64,000 nucleotides of DNA, from contig JAHBXR010000029.1 in NCBI GenBank assembly GCA_019636335.1, positions 1 to 64,000 of the forward strand, in the 5' to 3' direction. The stretch comes from Pirellulales bacterium (GTDB lineage Bacteria > Planctomycetota > Planctomycetia > Pirellulales > JAEUIK01). Within the stretch, counting starts at the first letter, position 1; each line of letters begins with the position of its first letter. The translations under genes and the position numbers were made by a program. Positions 17,767 to 26,915 of the stretch are shown one piece after another. The notes below the pieces were generated by a model, which was not told the DNA's origin, ran no database searches, and saw only the letters and a program-made list of their open reading frames with translations.

Positions 17767-18249
17767 TTATTCGACGTCGGGGCGTGGCTGGCGTTCGCGT
17801 TCGGCCAGCATCGGCTCGAGCTCGTCGACGAAGTCGCGGACGTCCTTGAATTCGCGATAGACGCTGGCGAAGCGCACGAAGGCCACCTGGTCGAGCTGCC
17901 GCAGGTGGCGCATCACCATCTCGCCCAGTTGCCGGCTTTCGATCTCCGACTCGCACGTCTCGTAGACGTCGCGCTCGATCTCGCTCACCACCTGCTCGAT
18001 CTGCGCCAGGCTGACGGGCCTTTTCCAGCAGGCCTTCTCGAGCCCCTGGCGAATTCTTTCCCGTTCGAAGGGGACTCGGCCGCCATCCTTTTTGATGACC
18101 TTGATGACCGCCTCTTCCACACGTTCGTAGGTAGTGTAGCGGCGACGGCAGGCGAGACACTCGCGGCGGCGGCGAATCGTCGTGCCATCCTCGTTCGTGC
18201 GAGAATCGACGACGCGATCGTTATCGACGCGGCAGAAAGGACACTTCAT
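17767..18249 (-). CDS. nrdR: Transcriptional repressor NrdR
   Basis: A 160-residue regulator of ribonucleotide reductase genes. It starts with a four-cysteine zinc ribbon (MKCPFC...CLACRRRYTTYERVE, cysteines at 3, 6, 31, 34), followed by an ATP-cone domain (VIKKDGGRVPFERERIRQGLEKAC through RFASVYREFKDVRDF) that binds ATP or dATP and sets DNA binding at NrdR boxes. The length matches the family (about 150-160). No nrd genes are in the window. Confidence 0.97.
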   Translation of the reverse strand: MKCPFCRVDNDRVVDSRTNEDGTTIRRRRECLACRRRYTTYERVEEAVIKVIKKDGGRVPFERERIRQGLEKACWKRPVSLAQIEQVVSEIERDVYETCESEIESRQLGEMVMRHLRQLDQVAFVRFASVYREFKDVRDFVDELEPMLAERERQPRPDVE

Positions 18250-18404
18250 ATCCAGGGACTCGGCGCGGCCAAAGGTGTTCTATCGAGCGGGCACGGCAGC
18301 CCCGCCCGGTTATACCGCAAGAGGTCGTCCCCTGCCCATAGCGAGACGTCGGACGGTACTGGTTTCGGGCCAAGATCTTGCGGCACGTGGCGAAGCAGCT
18401 CGTA

Positions 18405-18433
18405 GTGACCCTGTGCGCGGCCCCCACTATAAT
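18405..18433 (+). promoter_or_regulatory. Promoter of the PH-domain gene
   Basis: gtgacc (18405-18410) and a perfect tataat (18428-18433) are spaced by 17 bases. The predicted start is about 45 bases before the ATG at 18484. One of the two best sigma-70-like promoters seen in the window. Confidence 0.6.
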
Positions 18434-18483
18434 GCGGCCGCCTGGTATCCCCGCTTTCGCCACGTGTCACGGATCGATCCACC

Positions 18484-19131
18484 ATGAAATGCACCGCCTG
18501 CCGCGCCGACGTACCAGCCACGGCTGCCTTCTGCCCTGCCTGCGGGGCGAAAATCGCCGCCGACGCGACGGCCAAACCAGAACCGGCGCAGGCAGCCGTC
18601 GAGACGAGCCTCCGCTCGCGTCTGACGCCCCGCGGTCTCCCCGATTCGCCCGAGCAGGATCTCTGGCACGGGGGCTACTCGCCCAAGGCGATGCTGGGGG
18701 CCTGGGTCGTCAGCGCGCTCATCTCGATCGCCTGCTTGATCGCCCCCTTTCTGATCGCCAGCGGTAGTGGCTGGTACCTGGCCAGCTTCGGCATCATCGC
18801 CGTGGCGTGGATCGTGCCGGCTCTCGTGCTGCTGTTTCGCCGGATGAGCATCAGCTACCGCGTGACCAATCAGCGGCTCTTTCACGAGAGTGGCATCTTG
18901 CGCCGCCGTACCGATCGCATCGAGCTGATCGACGTCGACGACGTGGCCACCGATCAGGGGCCGTTCGAGCGGATGATGGGGGTGGGAAGCATCCGCATCA
19001 CCTCGTCCGATCGCACGCATCCCGTGCTCGTGTTGCAGGGCATCGAAGGCGTGCGCGACGTGGCCGCCAAGATCGACAACGGCCGGCGAGCCGAACGCCT
19101 GCGCCGCGGCCTGCACATCGAGACGGTCTAA
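18484..19131 (+). CDS. Zinc-ribbon membrane protein with bacterial PH domain
   Basis: A 215-residue protein. Residues 1-23 are a zinc ribbon (MKCTACRADVPATAAFCPAC). Two hydrophobic helices lie at about 75-95 and 100-121. They are followed by a bPH2 (DUF304-like) domain: YRVTNQRLFHESGILRRRTD, IELIDVDDVATDQGPFERM, GVGSIRITSSDRTHP, LQGIEGVRDVAAKI. Proteins with this layout are integral membrane proteins of unknown role. It is preceded by a good promoter and convergent with rpoN. Confidence 0.85.
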   Translation: MKCTACRADVPATAAFCPACGAKIAADATAKPEPAQAAVETSLRSRLTPRGLPDSPEQDLWHGGYSPKAMLGAWVVSALISIACLIAPFLIASGSGWYLASFGIIAVAWIVPALVLLFRRMSISYRVTNQRLFHESGILRRRTDRIELIDVDDVATDQGPFERMMGVGSIRITSSDRTHPVLVLQGIEGVRDVAAKIDNGRRAERLRRGLHIETV

Positions 19132-19206
19132 ACCGCACGCTCACGCAAGGCATCCGCCCGCCGCTTCCCAGCGAACGGGCCGGCGAGACGCCCTACGAAA
19201 GCAGCG

Positions 19207-20994
19207 TTAGTGCGATTGGTACGTTGAGCCGGGCGGATTGGCGGATGGATGGTTGTAGCGTCCGTTCAAGTACTCGCCAGGGCCCAGCGAGGAGGGAGTG
19301 GCCGACTCCTCTGGCGCGTTGTCGGTCCCCTCATACACGCCATTTGATGCGTCGGGCAACGGCGCGTCACCATCCTGGAACACGCGCCGCAGGGGTGCGG
19401 GCGCCTCGGTGGCCTCGATCGGACCTTCGACGTCCGGATGGTCGGCGACCGCTTCGTCCTGCTCGTCATCGAGCTCGACCGGGGCCACCGCGGCAGCGGG
19501 CTTGTCCTTCTTCGCCGAGTTCACCAGCGTCCAGTCCTTGCGTTGCCGCGAACTGGGAATCTTCATCGCCTTGCGATACTTGGTCACCGTGCGGCGGGCC
19601 ACCGTCAGACCATGCTTGGCCAACTCGCCCACGAGATCGTCGTCGGAGAGTGGGTTCTGCTTGTCCTCGTGGTCGATGATCTCTTGCAGCTTGAGACGCA
19701 CGGTGTCCCAGGCCACCTCTTCGCCCGAGGCGCTTGTCGTGCCGCCGCCGAAGAAGCGTTTCAGCGGGAAGATGCCGCGCGGCGTCTGCACCCACTTGTC
19801 GTCGACCGCTCGGCTGACCGTGGTGACGTGGACGCCGACCTTGTCGGCGATCTGCTGCATCTTCAAGGGCTCGATGAACTCGGGGCCCTTGTTGAGGAAT
19901 TCGGTCTGATGATCGACGATCGCCTGCGCCACCTTGGTCAGCGTGTTGCGGCGTTGCTCGATCGAATCGATCAGCCACTGCGCGGAGTTGATCTTGCGCT
20001 TGATGTACTCGCGAGCCTCGGGATCGCCCGACATGAGCATCTGCCGGTAGTAGGGCGCGATGAACAGGTTCGGGGTGTTTCCTTCCTCGAGACGCACCTG
20101 GTAGCGGCCCCCTTCGACCTGGTCGATGAACACATCGGGCGTGACCGTCGGCACGTGGGCGCTTTCGAACGACGCCCCCGGCTTGGGGTTCAGCGTGCGC
20201 AATTGCTCGACCGTGCGGCGGATCATGTCGAGCGAATAGCCCGTCTTGCGCTCGATCACCGGCAGACGGTTGTGCTCGAGATCCTCGAGATGGCTGCTGA
20301 TGAGCGTGCGCAACTGCTCGGCAAAGGGCATGCCGGGCTGCACCTGCAACAGCAGGCACTCGCGCAAATCGCGGGCGCCGACACCGGGCGGATCGAGCTT
20401 TTGCACCACGGCCAGTGCCTGCTGCGCCAGGGCGACTTCCGACTCGTCGGCCGTCGGGTCGAGCAGCTCCTCGAGCCGGGTGTGCAGGTAGCCGTTGCCG
20501 TCGAGCGCATAGATGATGCGTTCGGCCAGGTCGCGGGTATGTGCGTCGAGATTGAACCAGGCCAACTGGTCGCAGAGATAATCCTGCAGCGACTGCGGAC
20601 GGGAAGCCATGTTGGCCATGGCGTCGTGCTTGCGATCCCCTTCTTCTTCCATGCGGCCCGAGCTGACGCGCGGGCGGTCCTCGAAGTGATCGGGGAACTC
20701 GCGGTCCATTTCGAGCAGACGCTCGAAATCGGCCTCGTTGTTCTTGGTCTCGTCGACCACCAACTCGCGCTCTTCGGTGGTGGGCGCATCGGGATTCTCG
20801 AAGTCCCCTCCTTCGTCGGGCAGGTCGGGATCTTCCTCGCGCAGCTCGAGCAGCGGATTCTCTTGCAGTTCTTGATCGATGCGTTCTTCCAGGGCCATGA
20901 TCGGCAACTGGAGAATCTCCATCGACTGGATCATGCGCGGCGCCAGAATTTGCTTCTGGACGAGCCGCAATTCCTGTCCGAATGAAAGTCGCAT
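19207..20994 (-). CDS. rpoN: RNA polymerase sigma-54 factor
   Basis: A 595-residue alternative sigma factor. Region I begins MRLSFGQELRLVQKQILAPR and continues SMEILQLPIMALEERIDQEL. The core-binding region and helix-turn-helix (IADKVGVHVTTVSRAV) follow, and the RpoN box ARRTVTKYRK (residues 466-475), which reads the -24 element, is intact. Family members normally end soon after the box; here about 105 further residues rich in Asp, Glu, Pro and Asn follow. The ATG at 20994 is chosen because region I starts there, although the frame stays open upstream. It needs AAA+ activators, none of which is encoded in the window. Confidence 0.96.
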   Translation of the reverse strand: MRLSFGQELRLVQKQILAPRMIQSMEILQLPIMALEERIDQELQENPLLELREEDPDLPDEGGDFENPDAPTTEERELVVDETKNNEADFERLLEMDREFPDHFEDRPRVSSGRMEEEGDRKHDAMANMASRPQSLQDYLCDQLAWFNLDAHTRDLAERIIYALDGNGYLHTRLEELLDPTADESEVALAQQALAVVQKLDPPGVGARDLRECLLLQVQPGMPFAEQLRTLISSHLEDLEHNRLPVIERKTGYSLDMIRRTVEQLRTLNPKPGASFESAHVPTVTPDVFIDQVEGGRYQVRLEEGNTPNLFIAPYYRQMLMSGDPEAREYIKRKINSAQWLIDSIEQRRNTLTKVAQAIVDHQTEFLNKGPEFIEPLKMQQIADKVGVHVTTVSRAVDDKWVQTPRGIFPLKRFFGGGTTSASGEEVAWDTVRLKLQEIIDHEDKQNPLSDDDLVGELAKHGLTVARRTVTKYRKAMKIPSSRQRKDWTLVNSAKKDKPAAAVAPVELDDEQDEAVADHPDVEGPIEATEAPAPLRRVFQDGDAPLPDASNGVYEGTDNAPEESATPSSLGPGEYLNGRYNHPSANPPGSTYQSH

Positions 20995-21175
20995 GCAGCC
21001 TGGTTCCTCGAGCATCGCGGCGTTGCCCCGCCGCGATACGTTGTCTGCTACCGACACACGCACGGACGCGCGCGATCCCGCGGACCGGCACGCCGTTCCC
21101 CCACACCGCCTTTATTCTGCTTGCTATCCGCCGCGACGTCGAAGGGTTTTTCGTCGCCGGCTGCCCGAGGGGGCA

Positions 21176-21769
21176 CTAGAATTTCTGGCGGCCGGCGAGT
21201 GCGTCCGCGAGAATCTCCTTATTCGCAAATTCTAGCACACTGCCGGTCGTGATCCCGCGCGCCAGGCGCGTGATCTCGACCGGAAAATCTGCCAGCACGT
21301 TCGACAGATACAGCGCCGTTCCGTCGCCTTCGAGCGTCGGATTCGTCGCCATGATGACCTCTCGAAACGAACCGCTTCGCACGCGTTCGACCAGCCTCTC
21401 GATCGTCAACTGCTCGGGGCCAAGACCTTCGAGCGGCGCGATCCTGCCCAACAAGACGTGATACAGGCCCCGATACGTTCCGCTTTGCTCCAGGGCCATC
21501 AGATCGCGCGGTTGCTCCACGACGCACAACAGACTGTGATCGCGCCGCGGGTCGCGACAGATGGCGCACTCCTCTTCCTCGGCCAGGAAGTAGCACTGCT
21601 TACAATACCGCACATTCTCCCGGACGTTGCGAATCGCATCGGCCAGCGCCAGGGCCTCGGCCTGATGGACTCGCAGGATGTGATAGGTCAGCCGCTCGGC
21701 CGACTTCTTGCCGATGCCCGGCAGCTTCGCGAACTCCTCGATCAGCTTGTTTACCGTATCGTTGGACAC
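21176..21769 (-). CDS. recR: Recombination mediator RecR
   Basis: A 197-residue protein that with RecF/RecO loads RecA on gapped DNA. HhH-type start LIEEFAKLPGIGKKSAERLTY, zinc finger CKQCYFLAEEEECAIC, Toprim domain with LLCVVEQPRDLMALEQSG and TNPTLEGDGTALYLS, and the C-terminal helical end. The start is GTG (complement 21767-21769) with AAGGA about eleven bases upstream. Third in the conserved order dnaX-ebfC-recR. Confidence 0.97.
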   Translation of the reverse strand: MSNDTVNKLIEEFAKLPGIGKKSAERLTYHILRVHQAEALALADAIRNVRENVRYCKQCYFLAEEEECAICRDPRRDHSLLCVVEQPRDLMALEQSGTYRGLYHVLLGRIAPLEGLGPEQLTIERLVERVRSGSFREVIMATNPTLEGDGTALYLSNVLADFPVEITRLARGITTGSVLEFANKEILADALAGRQKF

Positions 21770-21880
21770 CGCCGCGTCGTTCCTTCACCGCGATCCAGAC
21801 TTTTTGACTTTCCGACAGTGACTCGCCGTGTGGCACTGCTGGCTTGCCCAACCGTGAAGCGTCTGATTCTGTTCCACTCC

Positions 21881-22252
21881 TTAAGGCGTCGTCTGCGGGG
21901 GCACTCCTCCGGTCAACTGCGAAATCGCCGCGTCGAAGCCGGGCAGGTCCATGCCGCCGGCGAGCGACTTCATCGCCTCGGCGTGAAGCTGGCGCGCCTT
22001 GACCACCGCGTCGTTCACGGCGGACTTGACCAGATCTTCGATCAGCTCGCGATCGCCGTCCGAGACGAGCTTCGGCTCGATCCGCACGGCAAGCACTTCC
22101 TGCAGGCCGTTCATGTCAACCTCGACCATGCCCGCCCCGGCCCCCCCCGTGACCCGCCGTCCGCGCAATTCTTCGCTGACGTCTTGCAGCCGGCCACCGA
22201 TTTGCTGGGCCTGCTTCAGCAACTGAGCGAAGTTTCCAAGTCCACCAAACAC
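21881..22252 (-). CDS. ebfC: YbaB/EbfC family nucleoid-associated protein
   Basis: A 123-residue DNA-binding protein of the YbaB/EbfC family, which forms homodimers. The best start is GTG at 22252, giving VFGGLGNFAQLLKQAQQIGGRLQ, the typical N-terminus, with GAGG eight bases upstream. The central MVEVDMNGLQEVLAVRIEP and C-terminal LVKSAVNDAVVKARQLHAEAM match the family. The frame is open for another 77 codons upstream, overlapping dnaX, but that part is not protein-like for the family. Position between dnaX and recR is conserved in many bacteria. Confidence 0.93.
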   Translation of the reverse strand: MFGGLGNFAQLLKQAQQIGGRLQDVSEELRGRRVTGGAGAGMVEVDMNGLQEVLAVRIEPKLVSDGDRELIEDLVKSAVNDAVVKARQLHAEAMKSLAGGMDLPGFDAAISQLTGGVPPQTTP

Positions 22253-22304
22253 GTTTGCAACCTCGTCTCTTCCGCAGGCAAGTGGGTTGAATCGTAATGT
22301 GAGC

Positions 22305-24251
22305 TCAGCTCGACTCCGGCCCTTCGACTGCGACGGGGCGGGCCCCGAAGAGCTCGGCCGCGCGGCGCACCAGGGGGTGCTGGCTGGCCTCTTGGAGCCG
22401 CTCTCGCGAGCTCGCCGGACGAGATGCCCGGACCTCCGGTACGGGCCTGGCCGACTCGCTGTTCTCGAGCACCTCGAAGGCAATCCGCATCAGCCGGCCG
22501 GCCACTTCCGAGAGGGCCTTCTCCAGCTTCTCCAGCCGGTCGGGCTTCTCGCACATCGACTTACCGAAAGTATACTGCGTGCCAAACCCAACGACCAGCC
22601 GATTTGGCGCAGAAATTGCTACAGACTCAGCCGTCGCGGCAAACCTCGCCAGTTGGTCGGGCAGTTTCGCCAGCGTCTGTTGCCATAAAACACCAGCCTC
22701 CGGCAACGGTCGACCGCTCAGCGGCGCTTCGTCGAGGGGAGGCTCGAGATCGTCGTCGACCAGCGCCGCGGTGGCCATGGCCGCAACCTCGTTAAAGTCC
22801 GCCTCGACACGTTCGCCGATCGAAGATCGCTCGGACATTGCCTGGCGCGGCTCCTCACGGCGACGCGGTTCGTCCGCTACCGCAGCCGCAGATGCCGGAC
22901 GGGGACCGATTTGGGCCTGCGTCTCGGCCCTGGGGCTCCGATCGTGCGCACGCTCTCCGCGGGACGGCGCGGCGGGCGCACTCGGCAACTTCGCTCCACC
23001 TGGCGCACTCGCTCCACCCGGAGCCGGCCGAGCGGGGGGTGAAACCGCATCCGCGGGCTGGCCATTCGCCTCGGCGAGCAAATCGGCGATGCGTTCCAAA
23101 TCGCCCAGTGTCGTGATACGCACCAGCGCCAATTCGGCCAGCGTCCTCCCCTGCGTGCTGTAACGGAGCCTGCCCAGCGTCTCGTCGAGTATTTGCATCA
23201 CGGCCAGCACGGTATGCACCCCCAGCGAACGTGCGGCCTCTTGCACGGGCTGGGGGTCTTGCGACGACGTATAGAGCAGCATCTCGGGCGCACCGCCGGC
23301 GGCCACAACCATCACATCGCGGAAGTAGCCCAGCAGTTGGCCCACGAATTGCCCCACGTCGACCCCTTCGGCCAGGGCGCGGTCCAACTCGGCCAAAGCT
23401 TCCGCGGCGTGGCGCGTCACCAGGTGCGACGCCAGGGTTCCGAGCCGCTGATCGGCGGCGGTGCCCAACATGCGATGCACATCGGCCACGGTGATGCGTT
23501 CGCCACAGAATGACAGGAGTTGTTCGAGCAGCGATTGGCTATCGCGCATCGAACCGGCAGCCCGCCGGGCGAGACTCTCGAGCGCCGCATCCTCGGCCAC
23601 CACCCCTTCAGCGTCGACGATCTGCCGCAGCCGGGCCACGATCGACGGCGTCTGAATCCCCGCGAAGTCGAAGCGCTGGCAGCGCGAGAGGATCGTGATC
23701 GGAATCTTTTCGGCTTCGGTCGTGCAGAAGATGAACTTCACGTGCTCGGGGGGCTCTTCGAGCGTCTTGAGCAAGGCATTGAACGCCTCGCGCGTGAGCA
23801 TGTGAACTTCGTCGATGATATAGATCTTGAAGCGCGAGCGGCTGGGACGCACGTTCACGTTCTGCCGCAGCTCGCGCATCTCGTCGATGCCGCGATTGCT
23901 CGCCCCGTCGATCTCGAGCACGTCGACGTCATCCCCCGTGCTGATGCGCAGGCAGGCGTCGCACTCGTTGCAGGGGGTGGGGGTGGGCCCCTGCTCGCAG
24001 TTGAGGGCCTTGGCAAAGATGCGGGCGGATGAAGTCTTGCCGACGCCGCGCGCCCCCGTGAAAAGATAGGCGTGCCCGACGCGCCCCGTGGTGATGGCGT
24101 TCGAGAGGGCCCGGCCGACGTGTTCCTGGCCGATCAGTTCGTCGAACGATTGGGGGCGATAGCGGCGAGCGACGACGAGATATTCGCCCTGGCGTCCCGT
24201 CTCGTGGCCTCCATCGCTTCCCAGAAAATCGGCGCTGCGCGGGTCATCCAT
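22305..24251 (-). CDS. dnaX: DNA polymerase III subunits gamma and tau
   Basis: A 648-residue clamp-loader ATPase. Walker A GARGVGKTSS, zinc module with CNECDAC, Walker B/DExx KIYIIDEVHML, sensor 1 FIFCTTEAEKIP, arginine-finger region ILSRCQRFDF. After domain III come a Pro/Ala/Arg-rich linker (about 400-500) and a C-terminal domain resembling the tau tail. The ATG at 24251 was chosen because it keeps a short N-terminus before YLVVARRYRPQSFDELIGQ; a GTG at 24317 would overlap a small hairpin downstream of the SRP RNA. No slippery A-run for frameshifting was identified. Confidence 0.95.
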   Translation of the reverse strand: MDDPRSADFLGSDGGHETGRQGEYLVVARRYRPQSFDELIGQEHVGRALSNAITTGRVGHAYLFTGARGVGKTSSARIFAKALNCEQGPTPTPCNECDACLRISTGDDVDVLEIDGASNRGIDEMRELRQNVNVRPSRSRFKIYIIDEVHMLTREAFNALLKTLEEPPEHVKFIFCTTEAEKIPITILSRCQRFDFAGIQTPSIVARLRQIVDAEGVVAEDAALESLARRAAGSMRDSQSLLEQLLSFCGERITVADVHRMLGTAADQRLGTLASHLVTRHAAEALAELDRALAEGVDVGQFVGQLLGYFRDVMVVAAGGAPEMLLYTSSQDPQPVQEAARSLGVHTVLAVMQILDETLGRLRYSTQGRTLAELALVRITTLGDLERIADLLAEANGQPADAVSPPARPAPGGASAPGGAKLPSAPAAPSRGERAHDRSPRAETQAQIGPRPASAAAVADEPRRREEPRQAMSERSSIGERVEADFNEVAAMATAALVDDDLEPPLDEAPLSGRPLPEAGVLWQQTLAKLPDQLARFAATAESVAISAPNRLVVGFGTQYTFGKSMCEKPDRLEKLEKALSEVAGRLMRIAFEVLENSESARPVPEVRASRPASSRERLQEASQHPLVRRAAELFGARPVAVEGPESS

Positions 24252-24308
24252 GCCGATGCCAGTCTTTGTTCGAGATCCGTTCCCCGTGAGACGTGACACC
24301 GACGTCCG

Positions 24309-24328
24309 GCGGTTCACGAAGAAACCGC
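24309..24328 (-). other. Hairpin between SRP RNA and dnaX
   Basis: gcggtt and aaccgc pair across eight bases. It may be a weak terminator or leader structure; there is no clear T-run, so read-through from the SRP RNA into dnaX remains possible. Confidence 0.35.
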
Positions 24329-24331
24329 AAC

Positions 24332-24441
24332 GGCCCTAGGCGAGAGACCCACCGCACAAAAAGCTGACCGCTTATGGCTGCTGACTTTCGTCCCTGACCA
24401 GGTTCACAGGGCTCCTTCGCAGGGGTCTCTCGCCTGGGGCC
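24332..24441 (-). ncRNA. ffs: Signal recognition particle RNA, small bacterial type
   Basis: The minus strand gives a 110-base RNA. A 19-base terminal stem is formed by 24423-24441 (ggccccaggcgagagaccc on this strand) and 24332-24350, with one G-U pair. Near the apex is the conserved helix 8 signature ggtcagggacgaaagtcagc followed by agcc, which binds the Ffh M domain. The length and absence of an Alu domain match 4.5S-type RNA. It lies directly upstream of dnaX on the same strand, an arrangement found in other bacteria. Confidence 0.93.
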
Positions 24442-24739
24442 GTCGACCGATCGGCGAACCAGTAGTTCTACGGTCTGGCCGCGTCGGAGTCAAAAGCCCC
24501 CTCCCCCGTGAAATGGGAAAAACAACCGACCGCAGCTCGACTTAGGGATTCTAAAATTGGGTTGGTTTTGCTCGTGGTATCCGGGGAACCCGAATCGGCG
24601 GATGCGAGGCGACACCTCGTGCCCAACTGCCACCAGCTTGCTCACCGTGCAGGGGGGCATCGAAAAGCAAAACGTTGGCGAACGGGACGTTGGCATTTAT
24701 CGTGTGCAGCGTAGCAATTTCTCCACCTGCGCGGTCGTT

Positions 24740-25528
24740 ATGGCACGACGCATCATCACGCTCACGACCGACTTTGGCAGCTCGAGCCCCTATGTCGCGG
24801 CGATGAAAGGGGTGATTCTGTCGATCAATCCCGAGGCCGAGATCGTCGATCTCACCCACGCGATTCCCCCCCAGGATATTCGACGGGGGGCGCTGGCGCT
24901 CGAGGAAGTCTGCCCCTACTTTCCCGCCGACGCGATTCACGTGGCGGTCGTCGATCCCGGCGTCGGCACGCGGCGGACGATCGTCTACGCGGAGATTGCC
25001 GGCCGGCGGTATCTCGCGCCCGACAACGGATTGCTGAGCCGCTTGGCCCTTGCGGCCCATCCCTCTAGAATAGTGGCCCTGACCGATACCAGCTTCTGGC
25101 GCGAGCAGGTCTCGTCCACGTTTCACGGCCGAGATATCTTCGCGCCGGTCGCAGCACACCTGAGTAAGGGACTGCCGCCCGAGCGGCTCGGCGAACCGCA
25201 AGCAGGGCTCGTCGCGATCGACTGGCCGGAGTGTGAAGTTATGCCCCAAAAGATCAGCGGCGAGGTGACCTCGGTCGACTCGTTCGGCAATCTCATCACG
25301 AATATCACCGCCGAGCAGTTGCAGGGGGTGCCGATGGGCGAGGAATTGAGCGTCCGCTGTGGCGAGCATGAAACCGCCGGACTCTTTCGCACCTATGGCG
25401 ACCAGCCCGAGATGACCCTCATCGCCCTGGTCGGGTCGAGCGGCAAGCTCGAGCTCGCCATTGTCGGCGAGAATGCCGCCGCCATGCTGGGCGAGGGCGT
25501 CGGCTCTGCCGTCACGCTCAAGTGGTGA
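24740..25528 (+). CDS. SAM hydroxide adenosyltransferase (DUF62 / SAM hydrolase)
   Basis: A 262-residue enzyme of the fluorinase/chlorinase fold. Most bacterial members hydrolyse S-adenosylmethionine to adenosine and methionine. Motifs: ITLTTDFGSSSPYVAAMKG, AVVDPGVGTRRT, LAPDNGLLSRL, FHGRDIFAPVAAHL, SVDSFGNLITNI. No residues point to a halogenase. The ATG at 24740 starts at the fold; the long upstream open frame overlaps the SRP RNA promoter side and is not used. bioA begins 19 bases downstream, so the two are probably cotranscribed. Confidence 0.9.
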   Translation: MARRIITLTTDFGSSSPYVAAMKGVILSINPEAEIVDLTHAIPPQDIRRGALALEEVCPYFPADAIHVAVVDPGVGTRRTIVYAEIAGRRYLAPDNGLLSRLALAAHPSRIVALTDTSFWREQVSSTFHGRDIFAPVAAHLSKGLPPERLGEPQAGLVAIDWPECEVMPQKISGEVTSVDSFGNLITNITAEQLQGVPMGEELSVRCGEHETAGLFRTYGDQPEMTLIALVGSSGKLELAIVGENAAAMLGEGVGSAVTLKW

Positions 25529-25547
25529 CACGCCACGGGCAGCCCCT

Positions 25548-26903
25548 ATGCGCGAACCGACTCGCCGCGAGCTAGAAGCCTGGGATCGCGAGCACGTCTG
25601 GCACGCCTTCACGCAGATGGCCGAGTACGAGCCCTGCATCTTCACGCACGGCCACGGCTCGTTCCTGGTCGATCTCGACGGCTGCGAATACCTCGACGCC
25701 GTCAGCAGCTTGTGGTGCAACCTGCACGGGCATCGCCATCCGCGACTCGATGCCGCCCTGCGCGAGCAGCTCGATCGCGTGGCCCACACCACCTTGCTCG
25801 GGGCTTCGAACCCCACGACAATCAAGCTGGCGCGGCGTTTGACGGAGATCGCTCCGGCGGGGCTGTCGCACGTCTTCTTTTCGGACGATGGCGCGACGGC
25901 AGTCGAAGTCGCGCTGAAGATGGCCTTTCAATACTGGCGGCAGCGTCCCGATCCGCGTCCCGACAAATCGATCTTCGTCGCCCTGGCCGAAGGCTATCAT
26001 GGCGATACGCTGGGCAGCGTGAGCGTGGGGGGCGTCGAGCGGTTTCATCACATGTTCGAGCCGCTGTTGTTCGAGACGATTCGCCTGCCCGTGCCCGATA
26101 GCTATCGCCTGCCGGCTGGCGTCACGCCCGAGACGGCCACCGATCACTTCGCCCAGCAGATCGAACGCGTGCTGGCCGAGCATCACGCGCGCATCGCGGC
26201 CGTGATCGTCGAGCCGCTCGTGCAGGCCGCAGCGGGCATGATTATGCACCCAGCCGGGCTCTTGCAGCGGTTGCGCGAGCTGACGCGCCGCTACGACGTG
26301 TTGCTCATCGCCGACGAAGTCGCCGTCGGTTTCGGCCGCACCGGCACCATGTTTGCCTGCGAACAGGAAGCGGTCGTGCCCGACTTCCTCTGCCTGGCCA
26401 AAGGTATCACGGGGGGCTATCTGCCGTTGGCCGCCACGCTGACGAGCGACGAGATCTGGCGGGCGTTTCTCGGCACGTACGCCGAGTCGAAAACCTTCTT
26501 CCACGGTCATACGTACGGCGGCAATCCGCTGGGCGCGGCCGTGGCCCTGGCGAATCTGGACATCTTCGAGGAAGAGCGCACGCTCGAACAGATCCAGCCG
26601 AAGATTGCGCGACTCGGCGAGCACTTGGCAAGCCTCGCCCTACACCCAAACGTAGGCGATGCACGTCAGCGAGGCCTGATCGCCGGCATCGAGCTGGTGA
26701 AAGATCGCGCGACGAAGGAGCCGTTTCCTTTTGCCGAGCGGCGTGGAGCGCAAGTTTGTGCCGCTGCCAAGAAGCAGGGCGTTTATCTGCGTCCCCTGGG
26801 AGACGTGCTCGTGGTCATGCCCCCGCTCTCAATCTCGCTCGACGAGCTCGATCGCATCATGCTCGCCCTCGAACGGGCAATCGCCGAGCAATTCGCTCGG
26901 TAG
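25548..26903 (+). CDS. bioA: Adenosylmethionine-8-amino-7-oxononanoate aminotransferase
   Basis: A 451-residue PLP-dependent class III aminotransferase of biotin synthesis, using SAM as amino donor to convert KAPA to DAPA. The N-terminal EHVWHAFTQMAEYEP is the BioA signature. GHGSFLVDLDGCEYLDAVSSLW, SDDGATAVEVALKMA, LIADEVAVGFGRTGTMFA (Asp contacting PLP) and CLAKGITGGYLPLAATLT (Lys Schiff base) are all intact. No other bio genes are in the window. It follows the SAM hydrolase gene and is convergent with the MotB-like gene. Confidence 0.94.
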   Translation: MREPTRRELEAWDREHVWHAFTQMAEYEPCIFTHGHGSFLVDLDGCEYLDAVSSLWCNLHGHRHPRLDAALREQLDRVAHTTLLGASNPTTIKLARRLTEIAPAGLSHVFFSDDGATAVEVALKMAFQYWRQRPDPRPDKSIFVALAEGYHGDTLGSVSVGGVERFHHMFEPLLFETIRLPVPDSYRLPAGVTPETATDHFAQQIERVLAEHHARIAAVIVEPLVQAAAGMIMHPAGLLQRLRELTRRYDVLLIADEVAVGFGRTGTMFACEQEAVVPDFLCLAKGITGGYLPLAATLTSDEIWRAFLGTYAESKTFFHGHTYGGNPLGAAVALANLDIFEEERTLEQIQPKIARLGEHLASLALHPNVGDARQRGLIAGIELVKDRATKEPFPFAERRGAQVCAAAKKQGVYLRPLGDVLVVMPPLSISLDELDRIMLALERAIAEQFAR

Positions 26904-26915
26904 CAGCGTCGGCCA

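Noticed and set aside
22253..22483. N-terminal extension of EbfC
   Set aside because: It overlaps the end of dnaX in another frame and does not resemble the family; the GTG at 22252 gives the normal N-terminus.
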